64,000 nucleotides of DNA from Filimonas effusa (GCF_004118675.1 NZ_SDHZ01000003.1:248001-312000), one strand, 5' to 3'. Counted from the first letter of the stretch, positions 36,241-45,258 are shown. The notes: generated by a model not told the origin, from the letters alone. Program-made: numbers and translations.

Positions 36241-36609
36241 ATGCAAACACCAAAGAACACGCTGGTATTGGGCGCATCAACCAATCCGCAACGCTACAGT
36301 TTCCTGGCCATCAACAAGCTTGCAGCACACGGCCATCCGGTTGAAGCGATCGGGCTTAAAGAAGGCCATGTAGGCAACGTATCCATAAAAACAGGTCAGC
36401 CTCCCTTGCCAGATATCGATACCGTTACCCTTTACCTTGGAGCCGCTAATCAGCGCCCTTATTATGATTATATCCTCTCCCTGCGTCCCAAACGCATTAT
36501 CTTTAACCCCGGCGCCGAAAACCCCGAACTGGAAGAACTCGCCGGACAAAACAAGATAGAGCCCCTGCACGCCTGTACCCTGGTAATGCTCAGCACAGGC
36601 CAGTATTAA
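36241..36609 (+). CDS. CoA-binding domain protein
   Basis: A 122-residue single-domain Rossmann protein of the CoA_binding_2 type. It begins KNTLVLGASTNPQRYSFLA, with the nucleotide loop and the conserved Asn-Pro-x-Arg. LPDIDTVTLYLGAANQRPYYDYI and IIFNPGAENPELEELA are the next conserved blocks. Members bind CoA; the cellular role is unclear. The length is typical. It follows the GbsR-like regulator by 67 nt. Confidence 0.85.
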   Translation: MQTPKNTLVLGASTNPQRYSFLAINKLAAHGHPVEAIGLKEGHVGNVSIKTGQPPLPDIDTVTLYLGAANQRPYYDYILSLRPKRIIFNPGAENPELEELAGQNKIEPLHACTLVMLSTGQY

Positions 36610-36973
36610 CCTGGCTCGGCCATCTCCCGGTAAACCCCATCCCGCGCCGGAATGCAGCAACGATCTACGAAAAAGTACGCTTTATATGTATACGATCAGT
36701 ATAGGATCAGCATAACATTAGCATAAGACCAGTACACGCGCCTGCCGCCTTCCAGCCATACAATAGCACGCTATATATTCTATAAGGCCAAACCACTATA
36801 GCTGCATTAGCCTCTATAGGCCGGTATTGCACATTTTCAACCGATGTAAACACCCCGGTCAGGCTCGTTTTACGGGTGTGGGTGGATAAGCTGTTGAAAA
36901 ATAACGTTCCCGTCATCTGCCAATCCCGTCGGTTACAGCATTTTATACGTAACTTCAAAAAACCTCATTACTT
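36610..36973. other. 364-nt intergenic region with an 11-nt array
   Basis: No coding frame is convincing. It contains the 11-nt periodic repeat described separately (36689-36732) and an otherwise plain region leading to the ykuK-like start. No clear promoter box was found. Confidence 0.5.
36689..36732. repeat. 11-nt degenerate tandem array
   Basis: Four consecutive units: tatacgatcag, tataggatcag, cataacattag, cataagaccag. The preceding ttatatgtata (36682-36692) and following tacacgcgcct fit the same spacing more weakly. The shared pattern is yatannattag/gatcag, one per 11 bases. Confidence 0.7.
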
Positions 36974-37447
36974 ATGCGTTGGAGAAAATTCAATGGAGAA
37001 AGCATCCAGCTTCCCATCAAAGATGCAGTTGAAGAGGCTATTAAGAAAGAAACTGCCAAGGGAACACGCCTCAAAGTTTGCATCGGCACAGACAGCCAGG
37101 TTAAAGGAGAAGACACAGAATTTGCTACCGTGATCGTTTTCCTCAGGGAACGTAACGGTGGATTTATGTTCATCCACAACGACAAAACCCGCCTCAAGTA
37201 CAACATCAAGGAAAGAATGCTGGTAGAAGTCGCAAAAAGCATTGAGATCGCCTATGAACTATGCAACCTGTTCATTGAGTACAATGTAGACATGGAAGTT
37301 CATGCCGACATTAACACCAATCCCCAGTTCAAAAGCAACGACGCCCTGCGGGAAGCCATGGGTTATATCCTGGGAATGGGATTCGCGTTTAAAGCCAAAC
37401 CCGAAGCTTTCGCCAGCAGCTGCTGCGCCGATAAGGTCGTGAACTAA
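36974..37447 (+). CDS. YkuK-type ribonuclease H-like protein (DUF458)
   Basis: A 157-residue protein. The pattern KVCIGTDSQVKGEDTEFATVIVFL matches the first strands of the YkuK/DUF458 family, which has an RNase H-like fold with an acidic TDSQ site; VHADINTNPQFKSNDALREAMGYILGMG is the second conserved block. Family members are common in Firmicutes and Bacteroidota and their substrate is not established. The length is typical. Confidence 0.85.
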   Translation: MRWRKFNGESIQLPIKDAVEEAIKKETAKGTRLKVCIGTDSQVKGEDTEFATVIVFLRERNGGFMFIHNDKTRLKYNIKERMLVEVAKSIEIAYELCNLFIEYNVDMEVHADINTNPQFKSNDALREAMGYILGMGFAFKAKPEAFASSCCADKVVN

Positions 37448-37529
37448 AAGGCTGCAAATTAAGTTTTCGTCTGCAAGCAACGCCTCATGTGATTTTGCCA
37501 CCATAGCACGTAAATGCAAGCCAAATCAC

Positions 37530-38000
37530 ATGAAACACGTACTTGCAGCACCCCTTGCCTTCCTGTTACTGGCAGCCTGTAGTAAATCGCCGGCTACCCC
37601 GGAACAGCACTCCCTCGTTGGTACCTGGCAGGCAATAGGAGAACGCTCTCATAAAACCCTGGCAGAACCCGGCGGAATACGCTTTTATACCGAAAACCGG
37701 AACAGCTACCGCACTTTCATGGAACAACCCCGCATTTTCCTGGTGCATACCCGCACAGATACCACCGTGAAAATGAACTGGGCCCCGGTTCCACCTGCCG
37801 AAAATCGAATTTTGTCACGCTTCAATATCGGCCCTCTCGATGTACAGGTTTACCTGCGCTCAGGAATCGAATACAGCATCAGAAACGATACCTTGAGAAC
37901 TTACGAACACGATTACACTACCGCCAGCGAAGTGCTCACCGAATTCTACTTTAAAAAAGTGCCTCCCCAGGTTGTAGCGTCATGGCTGAAAGGAAACTAA
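37530..38000 (+). CDS. Small lipoprotein, paralogue 1
   Basis: A 156-residue exported lipoprotein. The N-terminus MKHVLAAPLAFLLLAACSK has a lipobox ending at Cys17. The mature part has SLVGTWQAIGE, a start often seen in lipocalin-like secreted proteins, and later short beta-rich segments. The next gene is a paralogue with the same architecture 34 nt downstream. Function unknown. Confidence 0.75.
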   Translation: MKHVLAAPLAFLLLAACSKSPATPEQHSLVGTWQAIGERSHKTLAEPGGIRFYTENRNSYRTFMEQPRIFLVHTRTDTTVKMNWAPVPPAENRILSRFNIGPLDVQVYLRSGIEYSIRNDTLRTYEHDYTTASEVLTEFYFKKVPPQVVASWLKGN

Positions 38001-38034
38001 CAACCAACCATTACAAACCAAAAACCATCATCAT

Positions 38035-38502
38035 ATGAAACCATTACTTGCGATAGCATTCTCATGCCTGCTCCTTGCATCGTGCAGTAAAGACAAATCA
38101 CCCGTAACGCCGGCGCTCGATAACAGCCACCCCCTCATTGGAACATGGCAGCCAATAGGAGAGCTCAATACCCCGCAGGCGCCCCAATATGGCGTCGTAT
38201 ACTACTACCCCGAGAACGAACGCTCCTACATGACTTTTACGCAAAGCTATAAACTGTATATACGTAATTACAACTCGGCAACTGTATTCAAAACTATTTA
38301 TAAGCTCATACCTCCCTTGGCAGCAGGCGGCGACACCACCCTCTCTATGGGAGAATATAACAGTGCCGATGTGCTGCCATCCCGCTATGTTTTTACCCAC
38401 GACACCATGATCCTTTCAGGCGGAAGCACCATGGCGCCATACGTTGCGCACTATTATAAAAAGATCTCTTCCGACACCTCTTTACTACTGCAATCGAAAT
38501 AG
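38035..38502 (+). CDS. Small lipoprotein, paralogue 2
   Basis: A 155-residue lipoprotein (MKPLLAIAFSCLLLASCSKDK, lipobox Cys17). It shares with its upstream neighbour the HPLIGTWQPIGEL block, a YYPENERSYMTF segment comparable to YTENRNSYRTF, and a HYYKK end comparable to FYFKK. This indicates tandem duplication followed by strong divergence. Function unknown. A strong bidirectional terminator follows. Confidence 0.75.
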   Translation: MKPLLAIAFSCLLLASCSKDKSPVTPALDNSHPLIGTWQPIGELNTPQAPQYGVVYYYPENERSYMTFTQSYKLYIRNYNSATVFKTIYKLIPPLAAGGDTTLSMGEYNSADVLPSRYVFTHDTMILSGGSTMAPYVAHYYKKISSDTSLLLQSK

Positions 38503-38519
38503 GTTCCTTCAGAACCACC

Positions 38520-38564
38520 AAAAAAATGGGGCTGACCACACAATGGTCAACCCCATTTTTTTTC
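38520..38564. terminator. Bidirectional rho-independent terminator
   Basis: The arms tggggctgacca and tggtcaacccca pair nearly perfectly around a short loop; A-runs on the left and T-runs on the right make it active in both directions between the lipoprotein genes and engB. Confidence 0.88.
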
Positions 38565-38609
38565 AGCATTGATACCAACAAGGAAATTGCCAGCCCTCAC
38601 AAAGGCTGC

Positions 38610-39251
38610 CTATACCCCTGTCGCTTCATCCTTGCCCAGGTTCATCCCGGCGATCTGGGTAAGGATCTCATCCTTACCTGTTTTTTTAGTGGCGCTGGTA
38701 ACAACACTTGCCGGCAGGAACTGCCAGGTTTCACGCATGGCATCGAGAAATGCCTTTACATGACGCTCAACCACCGCAGGCTTTTCTTTATCGGCCTTGG
38801 TAAATACTATAGTGAAAGGCACCTCCCAGTGACCAAGCTGGTTCACAAATTCGAGGTCTATCTTCTGAGGCATGTGCCGCGCATCGATCAGTACAAATAC
38901 ATTCACCAGGTTCTCCCGCTTGCGCAGGTAACCCTCGATCATCTGCTCCCATCGCCTCCGGCTGCTCTGGTCTATTTTGGCATAACCATAACCCGGAAGA
39001 TCCACAAGATACCAGCGCTCTACCGGACCTTTTTCACGCACGGAGCTCTCGATGGTAAAATGATTGATACTTTGTGTTTTACCAGGGCTCGCCGATGTTT
39101 TGGCGAGCTTCTGGTTATTACACAACATATTTATAAGAGATGATTTCCCGACGTTACTGCGACCTATAAAGGCATATTCAGGCCTGTCGGCCTTGGGACA
39201 TTTGTCTACTGCTGGACTTGAAATAAGGTACGTTGCCTTTTTGATCTCCAT
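38610..39251 (-). CDS. engB: Ribosome biogenesis GTP-binding protein YihA/YsxC
   Basis: A 213-residue GTPase for 50S ribosome assembly. G1 is GRSNVGKSSLIN, G3 DLPGYGYAK, G4 FTKADK. ATG at 39251 (MEIKKATYLISSPAVDKCP) fits homologues; an in-frame GTG at 39266 would overlap the gpmI stop by 8 nt. It is co-transcribed with gpmI. The length is normal. Confidence 0.94.
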   Translation of the reverse strand: MEIKKATYLISSPAVDKCPKADRPEYAFIGRSNVGKSSLINMLCNNQKLAKTSASPGKTQSINHFTIESSVREKGPVERWYLVDLPGYGYAKIDQSSRRRWEQMIEGYLRKRENLVNVFVLIDARHMPQKIDLEFVNQLGHWEVPFTIVFTKADKEKPAVVERHVKAFLDAMRETWQFLPASVVTSATKKTGKDEILTQIAGMNLGKDEATGV

Positions 39252-39258
39252 ATTCTGA

Positions 39259-40788
39259 TTACTCACTGATTAAAACCTCTCCCGTCATCTCGGCTGGTAT
39301 AGGTAACCTCAGCCAGTGCAGGATAGAAGGCGCAATATCGCCCAATTTACCGGGTTTTACAGTTCCTTTAAATTCATTGCTGATCACAAACAACGGTACC
39401 AGGTTGGTAGAGTGCTGTGTATTGGGACTTCCGTCTTCATTAACCATGTAGTCGGCATTGCCGTGGTCGGCAGTAAGGAAAACAGTATAACCATGCGGTA
39501 AAGCTGCAGAAACAATACGGTTCACGCAGGCGTCAACGGTTTCAACCGCTTTCACTACTGCAGGGAATACACCTGTATGGCCCACCATATCGGCATTCGC
39601 AAAGTTCAGGCAAATGAAGTCGGCAGACTCTGCTTCAATTTCAGGAACCAGTTTATCGGTCAGCTCTTTTGCACTCATTTCGGGCTGAAGATCGTAAGTG
39701 GCAACTTTGGGAGAAGGCGCCATAATACGGCTTTCACCTTCAAAAGTAGCTTCACGGCCACCGCTGAAGAAGAAGGTCACGTGGGGATATTTCTCCGTTT
39801 CTGCAATACGGATCTGCTTTTTGCCATTTGCAGCAAGCACCTCCCCTAATGTATTGTTCAGGTTATCGGTTTCAAAGATCACGTTTACATTACGGTAAGT
39901 TTTATCATACTCCGTCATGGTAGTATAATTCAACTGAAGCGTATGCATACCATGTTCAGGATGCTCTTCCTGTGTTAACACCTGCGTGATTTCACGGCAA
40001 CGGTCGGTACGGAAATTAAAGCAGATCACCACATCGCCATCTTTAATGGTAGCCAGCGGCTGTTGATCGGAACCTATGATAACGGTAGGTAAGATAAATT
40101 CATCGGTTACATTCTGTGCGTACGACTGCTCGATAGCTGCCAGCGCATCGGTAGCTTTCACACCTTCGCCTTTTACCAGCGCATCATAAGCCAGTTTCAC
40201 ACGCTCCCAGCGTTTATCACGGTCCATAGCATAATAACGGCCGCTCACGCTTACAATTTTACCTACAGACTGGTTCAGGTGTTCCTGTAAACCGGTGACA
40301 TAACCCAAACCGCTCTTTGGATCGGTATCACGTCCGTCGGTAAAGGCGTGAATATATACCTGCTCCAGGCCTTCTGCCTTACAGGCATCGCAAATGGCTT
40401 TTACATGGCTGGAGTGGCTATGCACACCACCATCGCTCACCAGGCCCAGCAGGTGTAAAGGTTTGTTATTGTTTTTGGCAAAACGGATAGCCTCCAGCAA
40501 CTTGGGATTCTTTGCGAATTCACCGGTGCGGATAGCAACATTGATACGCTGCAACTCCTGGTAAACAATTCTGCCGGCGCCTAAGTTCAGATGCCCTACT
40601 TCACTGTTCCCCATCTGTCCGTCTGGCAAACCTACCTGCTCGCCACAGGTAACCAGTGTTGCATTAGGATATTTACCATATAAACTGCTGACAAAAGGAA
40701 CATTGGCATTTTGAATTGCATCAGCTGTCTTAACATTTCCGAGTCCCCATCCATCCATGATGACGAGTATTGCTTTCCTGTTTTCCAT
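39259..40788 (-). CDS. gpmI: 2,3-bisphosphoglycerate-independent phosphoglycerate mutase
   Basis: A 509-residue Mn-dependent glycolytic enzyme of the alkaline phosphatase superfamily. The first metal block is AILVIMDGWG; the catalytic Ser is in GQMGNSEVGHLNLGAGR (Ser about residue 62). The second metal cluster is in LNFANADMVGHTGVF and FLTADHGNADYM. The length is standard. Its upstream region contains an 18-bp palindrome at 40836-40853. Confidence 0.95.
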   Translation of the reverse strand: MENRKAILVIMDGWGLGNVKTADAIQNANVPFVSSLYGKYPNATLVTCGEQVGLPDGQMGNSEVGHLNLGAGRIVYQELQRINVAIRTGEFAKNPKLLEAIRFAKNNNKPLHLLGLVSDGGVHSHSSHVKAICDACKAEGLEQVYIHAFTDGRDTDPKSGLGYVTGLQEHLNQSVGKIVSVSGRYYAMDRDKRWERVKLAYDALVKGEGVKATDALAAIEQSYAQNVTDEFILPTVIIGSDQQPLATIKDGDVVICFNFRTDRCREITQVLTQEEHPEHGMHTLQLNYTTMTEYDKTYRNVNVIFETDNLNNTLGEVLAANGKKQIRIAETEKYPHVTFFFSGGREATFEGESRIMAPSPKVATYDLQPEMSAKELTDKLVPEIEAESADFICLNFANADMVGHTGVFPAVVKAVETVDACVNRIVSAALPHGYTVFLTADHGNADYMVNEDGSPNTQHSTNLVPLFVISNEFKGTVKPGKLGDIAPSILHWLRLPIPAEMTGEVLISE

Positions 40789-40835
40789 GTGATAAAACTA
40801 CGCTAAGTTTAAATAATTACAAGAATTTCGAATAA

Positions 40836-40853
40836 GGGCTTAACTTTAAGCCC
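40836..40853. promoter_or_regulatory. 18-bp perfect palindrome between gpmI and a DUF4783 gene
   Basis: GGGCTTAA-CT-TTAAGCCC lies in the 135-nt gap between divergent starts, 48 nt upstream of gpmI. A dyad of this length and position is typical of an operator. No regulator is identified; a stem-loop in the gpmI leader is the alternative. Confidence 0.5.
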
Positions 40854-40923
40854 GTTTTAACGCTACCAAAACTGGCACATTTTTGGCGCAGTATCCAATG
40901 ATAAAAATCATTTAACCTTCAAT

Positions 40924-41307
40924 ATGAAAAGATTATTGCTGATGGCAGGCTTAGGTTTCATCCTTCTGTCATTCAAAGCGGTGAGTGGAGATCCTGAGAG
41001 TATCATCAGTGCTTTAAAACAAGGCAATGCAGAACAACTGAGCCAGTTTTTTGATAATATCCTGGATATTAAGCTTCCTGAAAAAGATGAGATCAAGAAC
41101 GTAGGTAAGAACCAGGCTGGTATTACCTTAAAGAACTTCTTCTCCGAAAACCGCGTCAAAGGCTTCGAACTTACTTCGCAACGCGAAATGGGCGGAACCA
41201 TGTACATGACCGGTAAATTACAGTCCTCGGGTAAAAGCTATAATATTACACTGATGATGAAATCAAAAGGCGACAAAACCTCCATCATTACCGTCCGGAT
41301 CAATTAA
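40924..41307 (+). CDS. DUF4783 exported protein
   Basis: A 127-residue protein with a signal-like N-terminus (MKRLLLMAGLGFILLSFKAVS) and no lipobox. The mature part has SIISALKQGNAEQLSQFFDNIL and DEIKNVGKNQAGITLKNFF, which read as the NTF2-like DUF4783 fold common in Bacteroidota. Function unknown. A terminator follows. Confidence 0.8.
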   Translation: MKRLLLMAGLGFILLSFKAVSGDPESIISALKQGNAEQLSQFFDNILDIKLPEKDEIKNVGKNQAGITLKNFFSENRVKGFELTSQREMGGTMYMTGKLQSSGKSYNITLMMKSKGDKTSIITVRIN

Positions 41308-41328
41308 GATCCACTGAAAATAATAGCT

Positions 41329-41361
41329 AAGTCCTGCACGAAAGCAGGACTTTTCTTTTTT
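41329..41361 (+). terminator. Rho-independent terminator
   Basis: Perfect arms agtcctgc and gcaggact around acgaaa, then TTTCTTTTTT. It closes the DUF4783 gene and lies just upstream of the nadC promoter box. Confidence 0.88.
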
Positions 41362-41371
41362 CCTCATTTCC

Positions 41372-41379
41372 TACCTTTG
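41372..41379 (+). promoter_or_regulatory. -7 box (TACCTTTG) directly upstream of nadC
   Basis: An exact match to TAnnTTTG ending five bases before the nadC ATG at 41385. No TTG at -33 is seen. If used, the transcript has almost no leader. Confidence 0.55.
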
Positions 41380-41384
41380 AAACT

Positions 41385-42248
41385 ATGATAGCACACTTTG
41401 ATGAACAGCTCGACCATTTAATCCGCGAGGCGTTAAGGGAAGATATAGGCAGCGGCGACCATTCAACGCTTAGCTGTATTCCGGCAGGACAACAGGGCAA
41501 AGCCGTTTTAAAGATCAAACAAGACGGTATTCTCGCCGGCGTAGACGTGGCTCATTCCATTTTTACCCTGGTGGAACCTTCCAGCGATATACGTGTATTT
41601 AAACATGATGGCGATACCATGACGGCAGGAGAACAGGCTTTTGAAGTAAAAGCCTCCATTCATACCATCCTGAAATGTGAACGGCTGGTATTGAACTGTA
41701 TGCAGCGTATGAGCGGTATTGCAACCTTAACACGCCGCTATACCAGCCAGCTGCAGGGATATAAAACCCGCCTGCTCGATACGCGTAAAACCACTCCCAA
41801 CTTCCGCCTCCTCGAAAAAGAAGCAGTACGTATTGGCGGCGGTACCAATCACCGCTTCGGCCTTTACGATATGATCATGCTGAAAGATAATCATATCGAT
41901 TTCTGCGGCGGACTGGAACCGGCAATTGAAAAAGCATGGTCCTACGTTCAAAAGGAACAGCCCGAACTGAAAATAGAGATCGAAACCCGCAGCCTCGATG
42001 ACGTAAAAACAGTGATTGCAGCAGGTAAAGGCAAGGTTTTCCGTATTATGCTCGACAACTTCACTCCCGAACAGGTAGCAGAAGCTTTGCAGTTGATCGG
42101 TGGCGCATTTGAAACCGAAGCCAGTGGCGGTATTAACCTCAGCAACATTGTAGATTACGCAAAAACAGGCGTAGACTATATAAGCGTAGGCGGCTTGATA
42201 CACCAGGCGCAAAGCCTGGACCTGAGTCTGAAAGCAGTTATTGTTTGA
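41385..42248 (+). CDS. nadC: Nicotinate-nucleotide diphosphorylase (carboxylating)
   Basis: A 287-residue enzyme converting quinolinate and PRPP to nicotinate mononucleotide in NAD synthesis. Visible blocks: LREDIGSGDHST, ERLVLNCMQRMSGIATLTRR, LLDTRKTTPNFRLLEKEAVRIGGG with NHRFGLYD, and the metal/phosphate site LKDNHI and EASGGI. The length is standard. NadE is encoded 4.7 kb away. Confidence 0.95.
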   Translation: MIAHFDEQLDHLIREALREDIGSGDHSTLSCIPAGQQGKAVLKIKQDGILAGVDVAHSIFTLVEPSSDIRVFKHDGDTMTAGEQAFEVKASIHTILKCERLVLNCMQRMSGIATLTRRYTSQLQGYKTRLLDTRKTTPNFRLLEKEAVRIGGGTNHRFGLYDMIMLKDNHIDFCGGLEPAIEKAWSYVQKEQPELKIEIETRSLDDVKTVIAAGKGKVFRIMLDNFTPEQVAEALQLIGGAFETEASGGINLSNIVDYAKTGVDYISVGGLIHQAQSLDLSLKAVIV

Positions 42249-42337
42249 TAAAACACAACAGCGTGTCACAACAGGGCCAACGCCAACGACCGCATACCAA
42301 CCGCTTTTAGAATTCTTTAACAAAAGCACACACTCGT

Positions 42338-42682
42338 ATGTCGAAAAAAAATAAACCAGACAATAACGGCTTCGTATATAGTACCAACCCCGACTTCCGG
42401 TTCGAAGACGAAACGCCTTCCGAAGCAGAAACCCTGCCTCCAGCTCAGCAAAAACTGCGTGTCAGGCTCGACACCAAACAACGTGCAGGCAAAGCGGTGA
42501 CACTGGTAACCGGGTTCATTGGCACCCAGGATGATCTTGAAACACTGGGTAAACAATTGAAAAACTTCTGCGGTACCGGCGGCGCCGTTAAAGACGGCGA
42601 AGCCATTATCCAGGGCGACCAGCGTGAAAAGGTATTACAGTGGCTGCTGAAGAATAATTACAAGCAATCTAAAAAGGTCTGA
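42338..42682 (+). CDS. SUI1/eIF1-like translation factor (YciH family)
   Basis: A 114-residue protein. The N-terminal 40 residues are polar and probably flexible; the SUI1 fold follows with VRLDTKQRAGKAVTLVTGF, LKNFCGTGGAVKDGEAIIQGDQ and REKVLQWLLKNNYKQSKKV. Bacterial YciH proteins are homologous to eIF1 and may monitor translation initiation. It is likely co-transcribed with nadC, from which it is separated by 89 nt. Confidence 0.9.
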   Translation: MSKKNKPDNNGFVYSTNPDFRFEDETPSEAETLPPAQQKLRVRLDTKQRAGKAVTLVTGFIGTQDDLETLGKQLKNFCGTGGAVKDGEAIIQGDQREKVLQWLLKNNYKQSKKV

Positions 42683-42782
42683 TTCAACCATTAGCCCCTA
42701 TAGCAGGAATTATTTTATACCGGAGCAACGTTTGCGAACATTCACACATCAGAATGACGGTATAAACCTTAATACTATTGAC

Positions 42783-43508
42783 ATGAAGCAAGTTCTGTTT
42801 ATTGTGGTCGTATGTGTTCTTGCAGGAACTATCTTAACCAGTTGTAGTAAAAACGCCAGTTACACCCCGCCTCCCGATACAAAGGTTTCGTTTGCGAATC
42901 TTTCCGCCAGGCACCCCTCATTGGATTTTTATGGCGGCACCGCCCAAATTGTAAAAGTGGCGTCTGCTATTAACTACCAGTCTGTTTCAGGTTTTACAAC
43001 TGCAGCAGCCACGCTTTATGGTGTTGTTGCCGATACAGCCGGACAAAGCGATAATAACCCTGTAATAGCGCAATTAACAACACTCGGCGGCGGAACCGCC
43101 AATACCGTCATCGTTGTAGATACATCATTACAGGCAACACGTGCCGTTATTACAACAGATTTTTTTACTACTGTATCAGCAGATTCTGCCCGCATCCGTT
43201 GCTTTCACTTTTCACCCGATGCACCAAAACTGGATTTCTATATCAGCAGCGTAACAACACCCGACTTTACACGCGACTTTCTGTTTCGTCAGAACAGTAA
43301 CGAAAATGTGGCATCGCTTGCCTTCAAATATTACCTGAAAGGAGATTATGTGATCATTGCCCGCGAAGCCGGCACAAGCAATGAAGTGGCCAGGCTGCCG
43401 GTATCACTGGCAGGTACTAAACATTACACCCTGTACTCCTCCGGCTTCCTCAGTAAAGCAGGTACAGCCGAAGGCTTTAAAATAGGATTACTGTTACAGG
43501 ACTTTTAA
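42783..43508 (+). CDS. DUF4397 lipoprotein
   Basis: A 241-residue lipoprotein. ATG at 42783 gives MKQVLFIVVVCVLAGTILTSCSK, with lipobox Cys21. The mature protein has two similar halves with VSFANLSARHPSLDFY and IRCFHFSPDAPKLDFYIS, the pattern of DUF4397, a secreted beta-rich domain. The last segment (HYTLYSSGFLSKAGTAEGFKIGLLLQ) is also typical. Function unknown. A very strong terminator lies 66 nt after the stop. Confidence 0.82.
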   Translation: MKQVLFIVVVCVLAGTILTSCSKNASYTPPPDTKVSFANLSARHPSLDFYGGTAQIVKVASAINYQSVSGFTTAAATLYGVVADTAGQSDNNPVIAQLTTLGGGTANTVIVVDTSLQATRAVITTDFFTTVSADSARIRCFHFSPDAPKLDFYISSVTTPDFTRDFLFRQNSNENVASLAFKYYLKGDYVIIAREAGTSNEVARLPVSLAGTKHYTLYSSGFLSKAGTAEGFKIGLLLQDF

Positions 43509-43573
43509 CAGAATACACCTGTTGTTTGTAACAACGAAATCAAATAAGTCTCACAGCATAAGAATTCCCATAG

Positions 43574-43619
43574 AATAAAACGAGGCCGTATCATAAGTGC
43601 GATACGGCCTCGTTTTATT
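43574..43619. terminator. Bidirectional terminator, perfect 19-bp stem
   Basis: The arms aataaaacgaggccgtatc and gatacggcctcgttttatt are fully complementary around ataagtgc. With A/T-rich ends it can stop transcription from the DUF4397 gene and, further on, from the opposite strand. Confidence 0.88.
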
Positions 43620-43756
43620 CGGGTACCTGATGGAGCCGGGTTCGCGTTTAAGCAATTCTCAGCGGCTATTTTTATTTATGACCCACCCTCTCCTTATTTT
43701 AACCCCGGATCCTAAACAAGCACCGGGCGATCATTCTTATAACTATTCCCTGGCAA

Positions 43757-45211
43757 CTATTGTCCCTGGGCAAGACTATAACCTTTTTTATCACCAAACT
43801 GGTTCAGCAGTTCAAGAGAACAGATCTTGAAGTCGCCGCTCAGGCTAACATACAAACCTATTACATCCTGCTGGTTCAGTTCCAGGTCGTCTATCGATTC
43901 GAAACGTGCATTATACTGGTTTACCAGGTTGGTGAACTTGGAACCCGTAGGCCAAACCTGTGTACCCCTGTTGCTGATATTAACCAGGTTGAATTTAACG
44001 CCGGCATGACGCTGGCATTTCTTAGCGATCTCTTCAGGCTGCACATTGCTCTCGATGAACATATCAACACCAACTATCTTGTCGGAACCTGCTTCCGTAC
44101 TTTCCATCATCGCATTCTTCTCCAGGTCCCACACAGTGCAGGTAGAAGGCTGATCAGACATGCTTGGTTTAGGATTGTTGGCAGGCTTCTTACCAAAGTT
44201 GGCGATGATAGCATTCGCAAACTCTGTTGTATTCAGGGAAGGCTTGCTGCGATCGCCAAAGTCACCGGTATGCACACCGCTTTCCAGCGTATATAACAAT
44301 GCATTTTCTATAATCGAAGCTTTGTCGTACAAACCAAGGTGCTGTAACAAAGAAAGACCACTCAGCAGTAAAGCCGTAGGGTTGGCAATATTTTTACCTG
44401 CAATATCAGGAGCCGTACCATGTACCGCTTCAAAGATGCTGATATGATCGCCTACGTTGGCAGAAGGAGCAAAGCCCAAACCACCTACCAGGCCGGCGCA
44501 AAGATCGGATACGATATCACCTTGCAGGTTGGTAAGCACCACCACATCAAAAGTATCGGGGCGTGTTACCAGCTTCATACAAAGATCATCAACAATAACG
44601 TCATCGGCCTTCAGGTTGGGATAGTTCTTGGCTACTTCATAAAAGCACTCCAGGAAAAGACCATCCGTGATCTTCATGATGTTTGCTTTATGACCGCAGG
44701 TAATACGGCGTGCGCCTTTTTTGCTGGCCATTTCAAAAGCATATTTTATCACCTGCATACTTCCCGGACGGGTAATAAAACGGCGGCTGAGCGCTACGTC
44801 ATGCGTAAGCATGTGCTCTACCCCACCATAGGTATCTTCAATATTTTCACGAACAATAGTAACATCGATGGGAATACCTGCTTTACTGAAAACAGTATCC
44901 ACACCACTCAGAGTCTGGAATACACGCTTGTTGGCATAAGTGTTCCAGGTTTTACGGGCAGTAACATTAATACTTTTAACCCCTTTGCCTTTAGGCGTTT
45001 CCATGGGCCCTTTAAATAAAATGCCGAGGCTTTCGATCGTTTGCTGGGCTTCGGCGGTCATGCCATTGCTAAATCCTTTATCAAACACCCATTTTCCCAT
45101 GTCTACGAACTCGTAGGTAAGAGGTACCTGTGCAGCCTGAAAAATAGAAAGAACAGCATCCATAATCTCCGGTCCAATACCATCGCCTTTTGCTACAGCA
45201 ATTTTTGTCAT
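43757..45211 (-). CDS. icd: NADP-dependent isocitrate dehydrogenase, two-domain type
   Basis: A 484-residue enzyme (ATG at 45211, MTKIAVAKGDGIGPEIM). The catalytic domain carries the nucleotide-loop start, a substrate-binding IVRENIEDTYGGVEH with Arg, and the DVVVLTNLQGDIVSDLCAGL and EAVHGTAPDIAGKNIANP blocks. After about residue 335 a C-terminal extension of about 150 residues follows (NPKPSMSDQPSTCTVWDLE onward), as in Thermus and Rickettsia type enzymes. The coenzyme is inferred from the family. It is not adjacent to other TCA genes. Confidence 0.92.
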   Translation of the reverse strand: MTKIAVAKGDGIGPEIMDAVLSIFQAAQVPLTYEFVDMGKWVFDKGFSNGMTAEAQQTIESLGILFKGPMETPKGKGVKSINVTARKTWNTYANKRVFQTLSGVDTVFSKAGIPIDVTIVRENIEDTYGGVEHMLTHDVALSRRFITRPGSMQVIKYAFEMASKKGARRITCGHKANIMKITDGLFLECFYEVAKNYPNLKADDVIVDDLCMKLVTRPDTFDVVVLTNLQGDIVSDLCAGLVGGLGFAPSANVGDHISIFEAVHGTAPDIAGKNIANPTALLLSGLSLLQHLGLYDKASIIENALLYTLESGVHTGDFGDRSKPSLNTTEFANAIIANFGKKPANNPKPSMSDQPSTCTVWDLEKNAMMESTEAGSDKIVGVDMFIESNVQPEEIAKKCQRHAGVKFNLVNISNRGTQVWPTGSKFTNLVNQYNARFESIDDLELNQQDVIGLYVSLSGDFKICSLELLNQFGDKKGYSLAQGQ

Positions 45212-45250
45212 CGTCCTGAATTTTGAGTTGTATAAATAGATTGAGTGGGG

Positions 45251-45258
45251 CAAAGGTA
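45251..45258 (-). promoter_or_regulatory. -7 box (TACCTTTG) of icd
   Basis: On the minus strand TACCTTTG matches TAnnTTTG, about 40 nt upstream of the icd ATG. The -33 TTG is not evident. Confidence 0.5.
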
